This document shows, piece by piece, positions 46,495-55,321 of a stretch of DNA of 64,000 bases; positions within the stretch are counted from its first letter, which is position 1, and each line of letters opens with the position of its first letter. Where the stretch lies: NCBI RefSeq assembly GCF_003399645.1, contig NZ_NBXD01000012.1:62001-126000 (forward strand). The letters run 5' to 3'. The position numbers and the translations under genes are program-made. The notes under the pieces are model-generated. The model saw nothing but the letters and a program-made list of their open reading frames with translations, had not been told where the DNA came from and did not search any database. Origin of the DNA: Subtercola boreus. Its GTDB lineage: Bacteria > Actinomycetota > Actinomycetes > Actinomycetales > Microbacteriaceae.

Positions 46495-47496
46495 CTAGCC
46501 GACCCGTGTCGCCGGTGACACCGTCTTGGCGGGGTCGCGCTCGACAAGGTCGCCGAGGGCCTCGTCGATCGCGGTGAGCACGGCGGGCTCGAGTTTCACT
46601 CCGGCGGCGGCCACGTTCGACGCGATCTGCTCGGGCTTGGACGCGCCGATGATCGCCGACGCCACATTCGGGTTCTGCAGGACCCACGCCACCGCGAGCT
46701 GCGCCATCGTGAGGCTGAGTTCGTCGGCGATGGGCTGCAGCTTCTGCACCCGAGTGAGCGTCTCGTCGTCGAGCCAACGCTTGATGAACTGCTCGCCGCC
46801 CTTGCTGTCGGTGGCTCGGGAGCCGGCCGGAACCGCCGCGCCCGGCTTGTACTTGCCCGACAGGGCACCGCCCGCGACGGGCGACCAGACGATCTGGGAG
46901 AGCCCGAGCTCCTCCGACACGGGAACGACGTCGGCCTCGATGACCCGCCAGAGCATCGAGTACTGCGGCTGGTTCGAGACGAGCGAAATGCCCAGCCGGT
47001 GCGCGAGCGCCGACGCCTCGCGCAGCTGCGGGGCGGTCCACTCGCTGACCCCGATGTAGAGCGCCTTGCCCTGGCGCACGATGTCGGCGAAGGCGGTCAT
47101 CGTCTCTTCGAGCGGCGTCTCGTAGTCGTAGCGGTGCGCCTGGTAGAGGTCGACGTAGTCGGTGCGCAACCGTCGGAGAGATCCGTCGATCGACTCCATG
47201 ATGTGCTTCCGGCTGAGGCCGGTGTCGTTCGGGCCCGGGCCGGTCGGAAAGTAGACCTTGGTGAAGATCTCGATCGAGGAACGGCGCTGGTGCCTCAGTG
47301 CCTTGCCCAGCACCTTCTCCGCTGCCGTGGCAGCGTACGCGTCAGCCGTGTCGAACGTGGTGATGCCGTTCTCGAGCGCGGCAGCGACGCTCGCCTGCGC
47401 GATCTCGTTCTCGACCTGCGACCCGTGTGTGAGCCAGTTGCCGTAGGTGATCTCTGAGATCTTGAGTCCGCTGTTGCCGAGGTACCTGAATTCCAT
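46495..47496 (-). CDS. Aldo/keto reductase (Kv beta-subunit-like)
   Basis: The 333-residue NADPH-dependent reductase starts MEFRYLGNSGLKISEITYG. It has the Asp/Tyr pair in TTFDTADAYA (about 48-57), the catalytic Lys in IEIFTKVYF, His in LYQAHRYD and the cofactor-phosphate loop IIGASKPEQIASN near 285. It resembles the shaker/Kv-beta AKR6/7-like branch. Substrate is unknown. TAGCCT sits six bases upstream of the ATG, so the message may be leaderless. Confidence 0.93.
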   Translation of the reverse strand: MEFRYLGNSGLKISEITYGNWLTHGSQVENEIAQASVAAALENGITTFDTADAYAATAAEKVLGKALRHQRRSSIEIFTKVYFPTGPGPNDTGLSRKHIMESIDGSLRRLRTDYVDLYQAHRYDYETPLEETMTAFADIVRQGKALYIGVSEWTAPQLREASALAHRLGISLVSNQPQYSMLWRVIEADVVPVSEELGLSQIVWSPVAGGALSGKYKPGAAVPAGSRATDSKGGEQFIKRWLDDETLTRVQKLQPIADELSLTMAQLAVAWVLQNPNVASAIIGASKPEQIASNVAAAGVKLEPAVLTAIDEALGDLVERDPAKTVSPATRVG

Positions 47497-47502
47497 ACCC
47501 TC

Positions 47503-47508
47503 AGGCTA
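47503..47508 (-). promoter_or_regulatory. -10 box of a probable leaderless aldo/keto reductase promoter
   Basis: On the minus strand TAGCCT ends exactly six bases before ATG 47496. The interval gagggt could also act as a very close ribosome-binding site. Confidence 0.45.
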
Positions 47509-47549
47509 ACCGTTCCGGATGCCCGCCACCCCGGTGAGGAGCCGCCGGT

Positions 47550-50468
47550 CTAACGCTGCAGCCCCATCTTCGCGATGCCGAGCAGCGACTCGTGCGGCAG
47601 GAACGCCCGCGTCAGCCCCAGCGCGATCTTGGGCAGATCACCCTCGTCGCGGTAGAGCAGGCTCATCCGCTCGTAGCGCGGGTTGAACTTGGTTTTGAAG
47701 TTGTGCAGCGACTGGAATCCGTAGAGCGGCTCGAGCATCTTGCCGAGCGAGTCGAGCACGGCATCGATTCCGGATGCCTCGTACCCGGCTGCGTGCGCGA
47801 GTGGCGCCCCCGAGAGCGACACGAACAACGCCCCTTCGGCCTGGAAGTGCAGGCACGACGATGCGATCAGGTATTCCATGACGGGCCGGAACGAGCCATC
47901 GTCGCGGCGGCGCATCAGGTCGAGCGTCCAACCGCGCACCGTGTCGTCTGCACCGTAGACCGGCAGCCAGGAGAGCACGCCCTGAACGGTGCCCGATTCA
48001 TCAAGAGCCAGCGCGGTCTTGACGTGCGGGTCGAGTGCTTCGTCGACTCCGCCCAGCGTGAATCCCATCTCGGGGAGCGCCTTGTCGCCGACCCACTCCT
48101 CCGAGATCGCACGAACCTGCGAGACGATCTCCCAGGGCTCATCGGCGAGCACGGTCATCCGGAACGTGACCTTTTCGCGGTCGGCACGGTTCAGGGCCGA
48201 CCGGATGGCCTGCCACTTCTTGCCCGTCATCTCGAGGGTGGGCAGGTCGATGATGGTGTCTTCGGCGACCTGCAGGTGCGTCCACCCCTCGGGTGCGGCG
48301 GCGAGCGTCGCATCGGAGACCGAGAACAGGCACGGGGCGAGCCCGATGCGTTCGCACTCGGCCACCCATTCGGCGATGGTCTCGCCCACGTTCTCGGCCG
48401 GCCCGATGGGGTCGCCGAGGGCGAGCGCTACGCCCGATCGCTGCTGGTAGGCGACAAAACTCGCGCCGTCGGCGGTGACGAAATACCGGTTCTCGTCCCA
48501 CATCGTCATCCACGAGAGGGTGCCTCCGCCGTCGGTGGTGAGGATGGCGAGCGGGGTCTTGCGGGCATCCGTCGTCTGTCGCACGACCCGTCGCGAACGG
48601 CGCCAGGGTACGCGGTAGGCTCCGCGACCGAGCCACAGGATGACCAGCAGCGCGATCCAGAGCGAGGAGTTCGTCAGGGCCTCGAAGAGACTCGGCGAGA
48701 AATCCACCGCCACGACGGCGTACACCAGCAGGGCGATGACCTCGATGACGTTGAACACCCCGAGCCCGAACGCGATCACCCACGGCAGGCGGTGACCCAG
48801 GCGCACCCCGTTTGCGATGAGTGCGACGATCAGCACGTCGATACCGACGTCGATCCAGGTGCTGGCGCCCGGCGCGGCCGTGGTGGTGGGGTCGTCGGAG
48901 GGCAGCAGAGTGCCGGCGACCTCGACGATGGCGAGGATGACCAGGCCGGCGAAGGCGAGGATGCGCCACTCCCTGCTGCTCGGTCGCCCGGCGCGCGTGC
49001 CCCGGGGCTGCACGAACGGAACCACCAGCATCACGACGACCACACCGAAGAAGTGCTCGATGTCGGCCATCGTGCCGATGTAGAACAGCGAGACGATGGC
49101 GAAGGCGAGCAGAGCGAAACGCAGCCGGAGGCGCCATGGCGCGCGGAGGGTCACGAGAACGGCCGCCAGGCAGGCGAACATTCCGCCGGAGGGGCCGACG
49201 TCGTAGTGGTCCTGCAGCTGTGCCGCCCAATCGCTGTCGAACGAGCGCGAGGCGAGGAGAAAGAAGACCGTTCCGATGACGGCCACGATCTGGCCACCCG
49301 CGAAGATGCCGAAGGCCCGGAACGAGCCGAACGTGCGCTCGGCCCAGCCGACGCCGACGATCAGGCCGACCAGGGTGATCGCATAGTGGATGGGCAGTTG
49401 CGAGAAGAACGTACCCGTGATCAGGGTCCACCAGTGGCCGTCGAGGAACGAGGGCAGACCGTACGCGATCTCGGGGTACCAGGAGCGGCGGGAGATCGGG
49501 TCCCAGAGGGCGCCGGTGACGATCGCCAGCACCAGGAAGACGAGGAACAGCCCGGCGGTGAAGGGCGTGCGCCGGATGGCTCGGCCTACAGGGGCGAACA
49601 CGGTCGCGAGCGCCGCGCCCACGCCGGCCAGCCCTGCGACTCCGGGGCCTGCGGCGCTGCCCGGGGTGCCCGGCGTGATGCCGGCCGAGGCGGCGAGCGG
49701 GCTGAGGCTGCCGTCGGGGGTGAAGAGGTCGCTCATCGTGAGGGCGGCGGCCGGGGCATTCTGGGCCTGCCCCGGATGCTGCGGGGTGGGCGTCTGGGGC
49801 GCCGACCCGGCTGGCGCAGCCGGCCCCGGCGCCACGGCTGGTACTGCCGCACCCGGGGCCACGGCTGGCGCAGCTGCGCGGCGGCGCGCCCGGTAGACCG
49901 ACACGGTGGCGAGGACGATCAGCGTGAGGAGCACGGCGAGCAGTGCGACCCAGGTGAACTGGTGGATGAGCTCCTCCGCTGCGCGGCCGAGCAGGCTGAC
50001 GACCAGCACCACGGCACCGCTCCACACGACGGCCCCGGCGACGTTCGCGACGAGAAAGCGGCGGTAGGGCATCCGGAGCGTTCCCGCCAGCGGCCCGATG
50101 AGCACACGGAGGAACGCGACGAACCGCCCGCCGAACACGGCGAGGGCGCCCCACCGGTTCATCACGCCGATGGCGCGGTGGATGCTGTCGGGGCTGAACC
50201 GCGCCGGAAAGCGTCTCGACAGAATGATGAGCAGCCGCACTCCGAAGCGGCGCCCGATGACGTACCCGGCCGAATCGCCGATCACCGCGCCGACGGCAGC
50301 CGCGAGTGCAACGAGCCAGGGCGAGACCGCGCCCTCGAGAGACACCAGCGTGGCCGCGACGAGGATCGTCTCGCCGGGTAGGGGCACACCCAGGCTCTCG
50401 ACCGCAACGAAGACGGCAACGGCGAGAAGCACCGCGACGGCCGGGATGGTCTCGAGCCAATGGTCCAC
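47550..50468 (-). CDS. VTT (DedA-like)-rhomboid-DUF2156 fusion membrane protein
   Basis: This 972-residue polytopic protein fuses three modules. Residues about 5-185 form a VTT/DedA-like domain (GVPLPGETILVAATL, GDSAGYVIGRRFG, FGGRFVAFLRVLIGPLAG). An Ala/Pro linker (about 195-245) follows. Residues about 300-490 form a rhomboid-like unit with Ser427 in VGPSGGMFA and His472 in DIEHFFG, so the catalytic dyad is present. The loop Asn of rhomboid proteases is replaced (HYAIT). After more helices, about 640-970 is a DUF2156 domain as in the C-terminus of MprF-type lysylphosphatidylglycerol synthases. GTG 50468 follows a GAGGGGGG ribosome-binding site. It likely acts on membrane lipids or proteins. 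Confidence 0.85.
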   Translation of the reverse strand: MDHWLETIPAVAVLLAVAVFVAVESLGVPLPGETILVAATLVSLEGAVSPWLVALAAAVGAVIGDSAGYVIGRRFGVRLLIILSRRFPARFSPDSIHRAIGVMNRWGALAVFGGRFVAFLRVLIGPLAGTLRMPYRRFLVANVAGAVVWSGAVVLVVSLLGRAAEELIHQFTWVALLAVLLTLIVLATVSVYRARRRAAAPAVAPGAAVPAVAPGPAAPAGSAPQTPTPQHPGQAQNAPAAALTMSDLFTPDGSLSPLAASAGITPGTPGSAAGPGVAGLAGVGAALATVFAPVGRAIRRTPFTAGLFLVFLVLAIVTGALWDPISRRSWYPEIAYGLPSFLDGHWWTLITGTFFSQLPIHYAITLVGLIVGVGWAERTFGSFRAFGIFAGGQIVAVIGTVFFLLASRSFDSDWAAQLQDHYDVGPSGGMFACLAAVLVTLRAPWRLRLRFALLAFAIVSLFYIGTMADIEHFFGVVVVMLVVPFVQPRGTRAGRPSSREWRILAFAGLVILAIVEVAGTLLPSDDPTTTAAPGASTWIDVGIDVLIVALIANGVRLGHRLPWVIAFGLGVFNVIEVIALLVYAVVAVDFSPSLFEALTNSSLWIALLVILWLGRGAYRVPWRRSRRVVRQTTDARKTPLAILTTDGGGTLSWMTMWDENRYFVTADGASFVAYQQRSGVALALGDPIGPAENVGETIAEWVAECERIGLAPCLFSVSDATLAAAPEGWTHLQVAEDTIIDLPTLEMTGKKWQAIRSALNRADREKVTFRMTVLADEPWEIVSQVRAISEEWVGDKALPEMGFTLGGVDEALDPHVKTALALDESGTVQGVLSWLPVYGADDTVRGWTLDLMRRRDDGSFRPVMEYLIASSCLHFQAEGALFVSLSGAPLAHAAGYEASGIDAVLDSLGKMLEPLYGFQSLHNFKTKFNPRYERMSLLYRDEGDLPKIALGLTRAFLPHESLLGIAKMGLQR

Positions 50469-50620
50469 GTGGAGCCCCCCTCTGATGCGCCGACGGGCGT
50501 GCCCGCCCCTGCAGGTGGGTCTCAGTTTAGGGTCGGCTGTGACCGCCTGCGGGGGACCCTGCCCGTCTCGGCCCACGTTCACTCGAACGGGGGTGCGAGG
50601 GGCGCCGCCCTCCGGATGGG

Positions 50621-51151
50621 CTACCCGGGCATGACAACCCACGGCGGGTCGCCGGGGCCTGCGAACGAGCCCATCACCCGGCCGTTCGTCGCATCGAACA
50701 TGAGGGTGCCCCAGGTGTAGGTGGAACCCTGTCCGAACTGGGGAACGAAGGTACCCACCCCGGTCCCGAGGATGACCAGGTCTGTGGGTGCGTAGCCGTA
50801 CGGGGTTCCACTGGTGAAACCCGAGATCGTGTCGAGCGACACGGTCGTGACGAAGATCCGGTCGAGCTGCGGGAATTCGCCGGGGCTCTCCCTGACCCAG
50901 TCCTCGACCTGGGCTGACGTCGGCGGCATCCCCCCGGAGATGCTGCCGCCCGTGGGCTTGGCCGCGTTCGGGTCGATCGTGGACTCCGGCGGATCGGTGG
51001 GTGTCTCGAACGACTCAGCAGCCGAGGGGGGCGTGGACGCGACATCCCCGATCACGGCGCTGCCGGAGCCGACCGAGGCGCAGCCGCAAAGCGAGACGGC
51101 GACGGCCGCAGCCGTCACGACAGCGCCCACTGTCGCCGTCATTCGAGCCAT
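50621..51151 (-). CDS. Putative secreted lipoprotein
   Basis: The 176-residue product has a signal peptide with hydrophobic core (TATVGAVVTAAAVAVSL) and a lipobox-like LCGC at about residues 25-28, then a Ser/Pro/Thr-rich linker. A globular domain follows, with WVRESPGEFPQLDRIFVTTVSL and YTWGTLMFDATNGRVMGSF. No family is recognised. ATG 51151 is chosen because longer starts at 51177 or upstream would bury the signal peptide. It is divergent from the ABC-F gene. The 152-bp gap to the fusion gene holds a candidate minus-strand -10 (TAAACT at 50524-50529). Confidence 0.7.
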   Translation of the reverse strand: MARMTATVGAVVTAAAVAVSLCGCASVGSGSAVIGDVASTPPSAAESFETPTDPPESTIDPNAAKPTGGSISGGMPPTSAQVEDWVRESPGEFPQLDRIFVTTVSLDTISGFTSGTPYGYAPTDLVILGTGVGTFVPQFGQGSTYTWGTLMFDATNGRVMGSFAGPGDPPWVVMPG

Positions 51152-51235
51152 TTCCCGACCCCCGGTTCTCATCATCGTCGCCGGGCGACGGACGGTCAAT
51201 GGGGCAGAGCGCACCTTCCTGCCACACTGGTACGC

Positions 51236-52873
51236 ATGACTGCAACACTCGTCGCGAAGGCGCTCTCGGGCGGCCACGGGCACCGCACCCTCTTCTCGGG
51301 GCTCGACCTCACCGTCGCTCCGGGTGACGTGGTCGGCCTCACGGGCGCGAATGGCGCCGGCAAGACGACGCTGCTGCGGCTGCTCGCCGGGGTCGACCAG
51401 CCGCTGGCGGGAACCGTGTCGCTGTCACCGCCCGACGCCTTCGTGGGCTGGCTGCCCCAGGAGCACGAGCGCATCCGGGGTGAGAGCATCACCGACTACA
51501 TCGGTCGCCGCACCGGCGCCACGGCCGCCACGATCGAGATGGAACGCGCCTCGGAGGCCCTCGGTTCGGGCGACGCGGCCGATGCCGATGCGTACTCGGT
51601 TGCGCTCGATCGTTGGCTGGCGAGCGGCGCCGCCGATCTCGACGACCGGATGCCCGCCACCCTCGCCGAGCTCGGTCTCGCAGCAGACGTCTCGCTGCCG
51701 ATGACCGGCCTCTCGGGTGGGCAGGCTGCGCGGGTGGCGCTGGCGGCGCTGCTGCTGTCGCGCTTCGACCTCGTGCTGCTCGACGAACCCACGAACGACC
51801 TCGACCTCGACGGGCTCGCGCGTCTCGAAGCGTTCGTGAAGGGCTTGCGTGGGGGAGTGGTGCTCGTGTCGCACGACCGAGAGTTTCTGGCGCGGTGCGT
51901 CACGACCGTGGTCGAGCTCGACCTCGCGCAGAACAGCATCGCCGTGTACAACGGCGGGTACGAGTCGTTCCTCGAGGAGCGCTCGACCGCGAGGCGCCAC
52001 GCGCGCGAGAACTACGACGAGTTCGCGGCGAAGAAGGCCGACCTGGTCGGCCGGGCGCGCACCCAGCGCGAGTGGTCGTCGCAGGGTGTCCGCAACGCGA
52101 TGAAGAAATCGCCTGACAACGACAAGATCCGTCGCAGGGCCGCCGCCGAGTCGAGCGAGAAGCAGGCGCAGAAGGTGCGCCAGATGGAGAGCCGCATCGC
52201 GCGCCTCGACGAGGTCGACGAACCGCGCAAGGAGTGGCAGTTGCAGTTCACGATCGGATCGGCGCCCCGATCGAGCGCGGTGGTCTCGACGCTGAGCGGC
52301 GCAGTGGCGACGCAGGGTTCGTTCACGCTCGGGCCGGTCTCGCTGCAGGTCGACGGCGGCGACCGGATCGGGATCACCGGGCCGAACGGCTCCGGCAAGT
52401 CGACCCTGTTGCGCCTGCTGCTCGGCACGCAGGCGCCGTCTTCGGGCTCTGCCTCCCTTGGCCGGAGCGTCGCCATCGGCGAGATCGACCAGGCGCGTGC
52501 GTCGCTCGAGGGCTCCGCCGTGCTCTTCGAGGCGGTCGCGGCCGAGGTGCCCGAGATGCCGCTCGCCGAGGTACGAACGCTGCTCGCCAAGTTCGGGCTC
52601 AGGGCCGACCACGTCGACCGCCCCGTCGACAGCCTCTCTCCCGGCGAGCGCACCCGGGCAGCACTCGCGCTGCTGCAGGCCCGCGGCGTGAACCTGCTCG
52701 TGCTCGACGAGCCCACCAACCACCTCGATCTGCCGGCGATCGAGCAGCTCGAGCAGGCTCTCGACGCCTACGAGGGCACGCTGCTGCTCGTGACGCACGA
52801 CCGTCGCATGCTCGAGACGGTCACGCTGAACCGCCAGTGGAGCGTGGCCGACGGGCAGGTGACCGAGTCATGA
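51236..52873 (+). CDS. ABC-F family ATPase (two nucleotide-binding domains)
   Basis: The 545-residue cytoplasmic protein has two ABC domains and no membrane segments. The first domain has GANGAGKTTLL at about 41, signature LSGGQAARVAL and Walker B LVLLDEPTNDLD. The charged linker (about 240-330) is rich in Arg/Lys/Glu. The second domain has GPNGSGKSTLL, SPGERTRAALA and LLVLDEPTNHLD. ABC-F proteins act on the ribosome, some as antibiotic-resistance factors; this one cannot be assigned to a resistance class by sight. A weak CACACT -10 lies seven bases before the ATG. Its stop overlaps the DUF1697 start. Confidence 0.93.
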   Translation: MTATLVAKALSGGHGHRTLFSGLDLTVAPGDVVGLTGANGAGKTTLLRLLAGVDQPLAGTVSLSPPDAFVGWLPQEHERIRGESITDYIGRRTGATAATIEMERASEALGSGDAADADAYSVALDRWLASGAADLDDRMPATLAELGLAADVSLPMTGLSGGQAARVALAALLLSRFDLVLLDEPTNDLDLDGLARLEAFVKGLRGGVVLVSHDREFLARCVTTVVELDLAQNSIAVYNGGYESFLEERSTARRHARENYDEFAAKKADLVGRARTQREWSSQGVRNAMKKSPDNDKIRRRAAAESSEKQAQKVRQMESRIARLDEVDEPRKEWQLQFTIGSAPRSSAVVSTLSGAVATQGSFTLGPVSLQVDGGDRIGITGPNGSGKSTLLRLLLGTQAPSSGSASLGRSVAIGEIDQARASLEGSAVLFEAVAAEVPEMPLAEVRTLLAKFGLRADHVDRPVDSLSPGERTRAALALLQARGVNLLVLDEPTNHLDLPAIEQLEQALDAYEGTLLLVTHDRRMLETVTLNRQWSVADGQVTES

Positions 52874-53532
52874 GCGGTGCGGGCGCGGCCAAGGGCGCGG
52901 CCGCCGATTCAGCCGGTGGCGGCGGCTCGTACGTCGGGCTCGTGCGGGGAATCAACGTCGGCGTGGGCAACCGTATCCCGATGGCAGATTTCCGCGCCGT
53001 CTTCGAGGGGCTCGGCTTCGCCGACGTGAAGACGCTGCTGCAGAGTGGCAACGTGGTCTTCGACGCGGCCCGCGACCTCACGCTCGCCGATGTGGCCGCC
53101 ATCGAAGAAGCGTTCGCCGCCCGGGCCGGCTTTCGTGCGGGGTTCGTGGTGCTGGGCACGGGGCAGTTCCTCGAGATCCTCGACGCGAACCCGCTGCTCG
53201 ACGTCGCCACCGACCCATCGCGGCTGGTCGTCACCTTCCTGCCGCAGGCTCCGGATGCCCGGGGTGGAGCATCCCGCACCCCCGGCCCCCGCACGGCCGA
53301 CCCCCGCGCGGCCGGCCCCCTCGCCGCGATCGCCCTCCCCGACGCCGACAGCACCCTCCCCGAGGTACTGGCGACGGGGCCGCACGCGGTCTACTCCTGG
53401 CACCCCGACGGCATCTCGAACAGCCGCCTCCCGGCCTCGTTCTGGAAGCAGCTCGGCCCCGTCTACACGGCCCGCAACCTCAACACCGCGAACAAAATCG
53501 CCGCACTCCTCCGAGGGCGCTCCACCTCCTGA
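52870..53532 (+). CDS. DUF1697 domain-containing protein
   Basis: The 220-residue protein has a Gly/Ala-rich start, then the family core: YVGLVRGINVGVGNRIPM, LGFADVKTLLQSGNVVF and the C-terminal TARNLNTANKIAALL. Function is unknown. A Pro/Arg/Ala-rich insertion around residues 130-155 is encoded by extremely GC-rich sequence resembling the repeats just downstream. The ATG overlaps the ABC-F stop as ATGA, so the two are co-translated. Confidence 0.88.
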   Translation: MSGAGAAKGAAADSAGGGGSYVGLVRGINVGVGNRIPMADFRAVFEGLGFADVKTLLQSGNVVFDAARDLTLADVAAIEEAFAARAGFRAGFVVLGTGQFLEILDANPLLDVATDPSRLVVTFLPQAPDARGGASRTPGPRTADPRAAGPLAAIALPDADSTLPEVLATGPHAVYSWHPDGISNSRLPASFWKQLGPVYTARNLNTANKIAALLRGRSTS

Positions 53533-53542
53533 CGCTACGCTC

Positions 53543-53580
53543 CCGCGCTCCCGCGCCCCCGCGCCCCCGCGCCCCCGCGG
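53543..53580 (+). repeat. 8-bp C-rich tandem repeat
   Basis: Nearly five units of ccgcgccc run from 53543 to 53580, directly after the DUF1697 stop. They form the first part of a 294-bp gene-free stretch (53533-53826). Confidence 0.65.
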
Positions 53581-53605
53581 GCTCCTGCGCGGGGATACGC
53601 GGTCG

Positions 53606-53649
53606 TTTGTCGCATCCGCGAGTGCGCGCGCATGCGCGGATGCGACAAA
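53606..53649. terminator. 15-bp perfect inverted repeat, likely terminator
   Basis: Arms 53606-53620 and 53635-53649 (tttgtcgcatccgcg and complement) enclose a 14-base loop that is itself palindromic (tgcgcgcgca). A stable hairpin is expected about 75 bases after the DUF1697 stop. It would end the ABC-F/DUF1697 transcript. No T-tract follows. Confidence 0.6.
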
Positions 53650-53678
53650 TGGGCGCGGAACCCGCGAAACCTCGGCGC

Positions 53679-53802
53679 GGGCGCGGCGGGGGCGGGTGGG
53701 TGCGGGCCGGGGGCGCGGCGGGGGCGGGTGGGTGCGGGCCGCGGGCGCGGCGGGGGTGGGTGCGTGCGGGCCGGGGGCGCGGCGGGGGCCGGGGCGGGTG
53801 TC
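53679..53802 (+). repeat. 32-bp G-rich tandem repeat, about 3.7 copies
   Basis: The gcgcggc start of the unit recurs at 53681, 53713, 53745 and 53777, exactly 32 bases apart. Each unit has several G-runs (ggggg, ggg, ggg), so quadruplex formation on the plus strand is plausible. No spacers are present, so this is not CRISPR. The array ends about 25 bases before the dinB ATG. Confidence 0.7.
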
Positions 53803-53814
53803 GCTGGGCGCGCT

Positions 53815-53820
53815 TAGGCT
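53815..53820 (+). promoter_or_regulatory. -10 box of a probable leaderless dinB promoter
   Basis: TAGGCT ends six bases before ATG 53827. Its -35 region would fall inside or at the edge of the 32-bp G-rich repeats. Confidence 0.5.
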
Positions 53821-53826
53821 GAGAGT

Positions 53827-55239
53827 ATGACGGAGGCGAAGCGGGCGGCAGGGTGGGAGTCCCGGCCGGTGCCTGCGCGCACCCCGATCCCTTCGCGAAC
53901 GCCTCCGCCCGGCAGCTCGAAGGCGCCGGGGGCAGACCGCGCTGCCACGGGCCGGGCCCCGAGTGCCGGCGAGCACATCTTCGGCGGCGGCGAAGACGAC
54001 GGCACGTCGACCATGCTGCACATCGACATGGATGCGTTCTTCGCCTCTGTCGAGCTGCTCGAGCATCCTGAACTCCGCGGGCTCCCGGTGATCATCGGCG
54101 GAGCGGGCGGCCGCGGCGTCGTCACCTCGGCCACCTATGAAGCCCGGCGCTTCGGGGTGCACTCGGCCATGCCCACCGCCCGCGCCCTGCAGCTCTGCCC
54201 GAAGGCGATCGTGCTGCCGAGCCACTACGAGCGGTACCGGCACTACTCGGCCCAGGTGATGAACATCTTTCAAGACGTCACGCCGCTGGTCGAACCGCTG
54301 AGTATCGACGAGGCGTTCCTCGACGTGGCGGGTGCCCGGCGCCTGCTGGGCTCGCCCTCGACCATCGGCAGAGCGGTGCGTGCGCGGGTCGAATCCGAGA
54401 CCGGGCTCACTTGCTCGGTGGGAGCTGCGTCGACGAAATTCATCGCGAAGATGGCCTCCGGCCGGGCCAAGCCCGACGGGATGCTCGTGGTGCCGGGGGC
54501 CGAGTCGCTGAACTTCCTGCACCCGCTGCCCGTCGGGGCGCTCTGGGGGGTCGGCGCCAGCACCGCGGAGGCGCTGACACGACTCGGCATCCGCACCGTC
54601 GGCGACCTCGCTGCGACCCCGCTGCCGACGCTCGTGTCGCGGGTCGGTGAGGCATCCGGCACGAAGCTCCACCGCCTGGCCAACGGCCACGACGGGCGCT
54701 CGGTGGTGACGCAGCACGTGGAGAAGAGCATCGGGCACGAGATGACGTTCGAGTTCGACATGCACGACCCCCGGCAGCTCCGGCTCGAACTGCTGCGGCT
54801 CTCCGACCAGGTCGCGGTGCGCCTGCGCCGGGCGGGCCTCGCGGCGAAGACGGTCGCCCTGAAGGTGCGGTTCAGCGACTTCTCCACGATCTCGCGGTCG
54901 CGAACGCTCGGCGAGCCGACCGATCTGGCGCAGACGATCTCCGACGCGGCGCGCGACCTGTTCGACCATGTCGGGCTCGACCAGCGCATCCGCCTGATCG
55001 GCGTGCGCGCCGAGAACCTGGTCGAAGCGAGCGAGACGGTGCATCAGCCCTCCCTGTGGGACGACGAGTCCGCTCCGCCGTCGGGCTGGCGCGATGCAGA
55101 GGTCACGGTCGACCGCGTGGTCGAGAAGTTCGGCCGGGACATCCTGAAGCGTGCGTCGCTCGTCGAGCCCGGCCCGCGTGAACGCCGGCGCACCGACCGA
55201 AGGCAACCGCCGACGACCGATGAAGGTTCCCGGGGTTGA
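53827..55239 (+). CDS. dinB: DNA polymerase IV (Y-family, DinB)
   Basis: DinB is a translesion DNA polymerase. The 470-residue protein has a ~60-residue disordered Pro/Arg/Ala-rich leader. The catalytic motifs LHIDMDAFFASVE (metal Asp residues) and SIDEAFLDVAG follow, then the thumb helix-hairpin-helix region (LWGVGASTAEALTRLGIRTV, split over about 239-258) and the little-finger domain with SIGHEMTFEFD. The C-terminus has HQPSLWDD, which could be a beta-clamp-binding motif. The start is supported by the -10 box six bases upstream. The leader could instead be trimmed by an internal start near residue 63. Confidence 0.94.
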   Translation: MTEAKRAAGWESRPVPARTPIPSRTPPPGSSKAPGADRAATGRAPSAGEHIFGGGEDDGTSTMLHIDMDAFFASVELLEHPELRGLPVIIGGAGGRGVVTSATYEARRFGVHSAMPTARALQLCPKAIVLPSHYERYRHYSAQVMNIFQDVTPLVEPLSIDEAFLDVAGARRLLGSPSTIGRAVRARVESETGLTCSVGAASTKFIAKMASGRAKPDGMLVVPGAESLNFLHPLPVGALWGVGASTAEALTRLGIRTVGDLAATPLPTLVSRVGEASGTKLHRLANGHDGRSVVTQHVEKSIGHEMTFEFDMHDPRQLRLELLRLSDQVAVRLRRAGLAAKTVALKVRFSDFSTISRSRTLGEPTDLAQTISDAARDLFDHVGLDQRIRLIGVRAENLVEASETVHQPSLWDDESAPPSGWRDAEVTVDRVVEKFGRDILKRASLVEPGPRERRRTDRRQPPTTDEGSRG

Positions 55240-55264
55240 CCTTCTGCGCAGTATCGCGCATGCT
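55236..55264 (+). promoter_or_regulatory. -35/-10 promoter of the first secreted repeat protein
   Basis: TTGACC (55236-55241), a 17-base spacer and CATGCT (55259-55264) form a promoter. It overlaps the dinB stop codon. A gggccgg-a-ccggccc hairpin (55273-55287) lies at the expected transcript start. The same layout precedes the second paralogue. Confidence 0.55.
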
Positions 55265-55321
55265 CACGAGGGGGGCCGGACCGGCCCGGCACGAGCACGA
55301 CGGCTTCAAGGGGGAACGGGC

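Noticed and set aside
47592-50381. 929-codon open frame antisense to the VTT-rhomboid-DUF2156 gene
   Set aside because: Low-complexity Glu/Arg/Asp-rich shadow with no motif. The opposite strand has membrane segments and conserved catalytic motifs.
51236-52873. Antibiotic-resistance ABC-F determinant
   Set aside because: Sequence motifs show ABC-F but the interdomain linker cannot be assigned to a resistance subfamily by eye, and no resistance context is present.
53679-53802. CRISPR-like array
   Set aside because: The 32-bp units are contiguous with no unique spacers and there are no cas genes.
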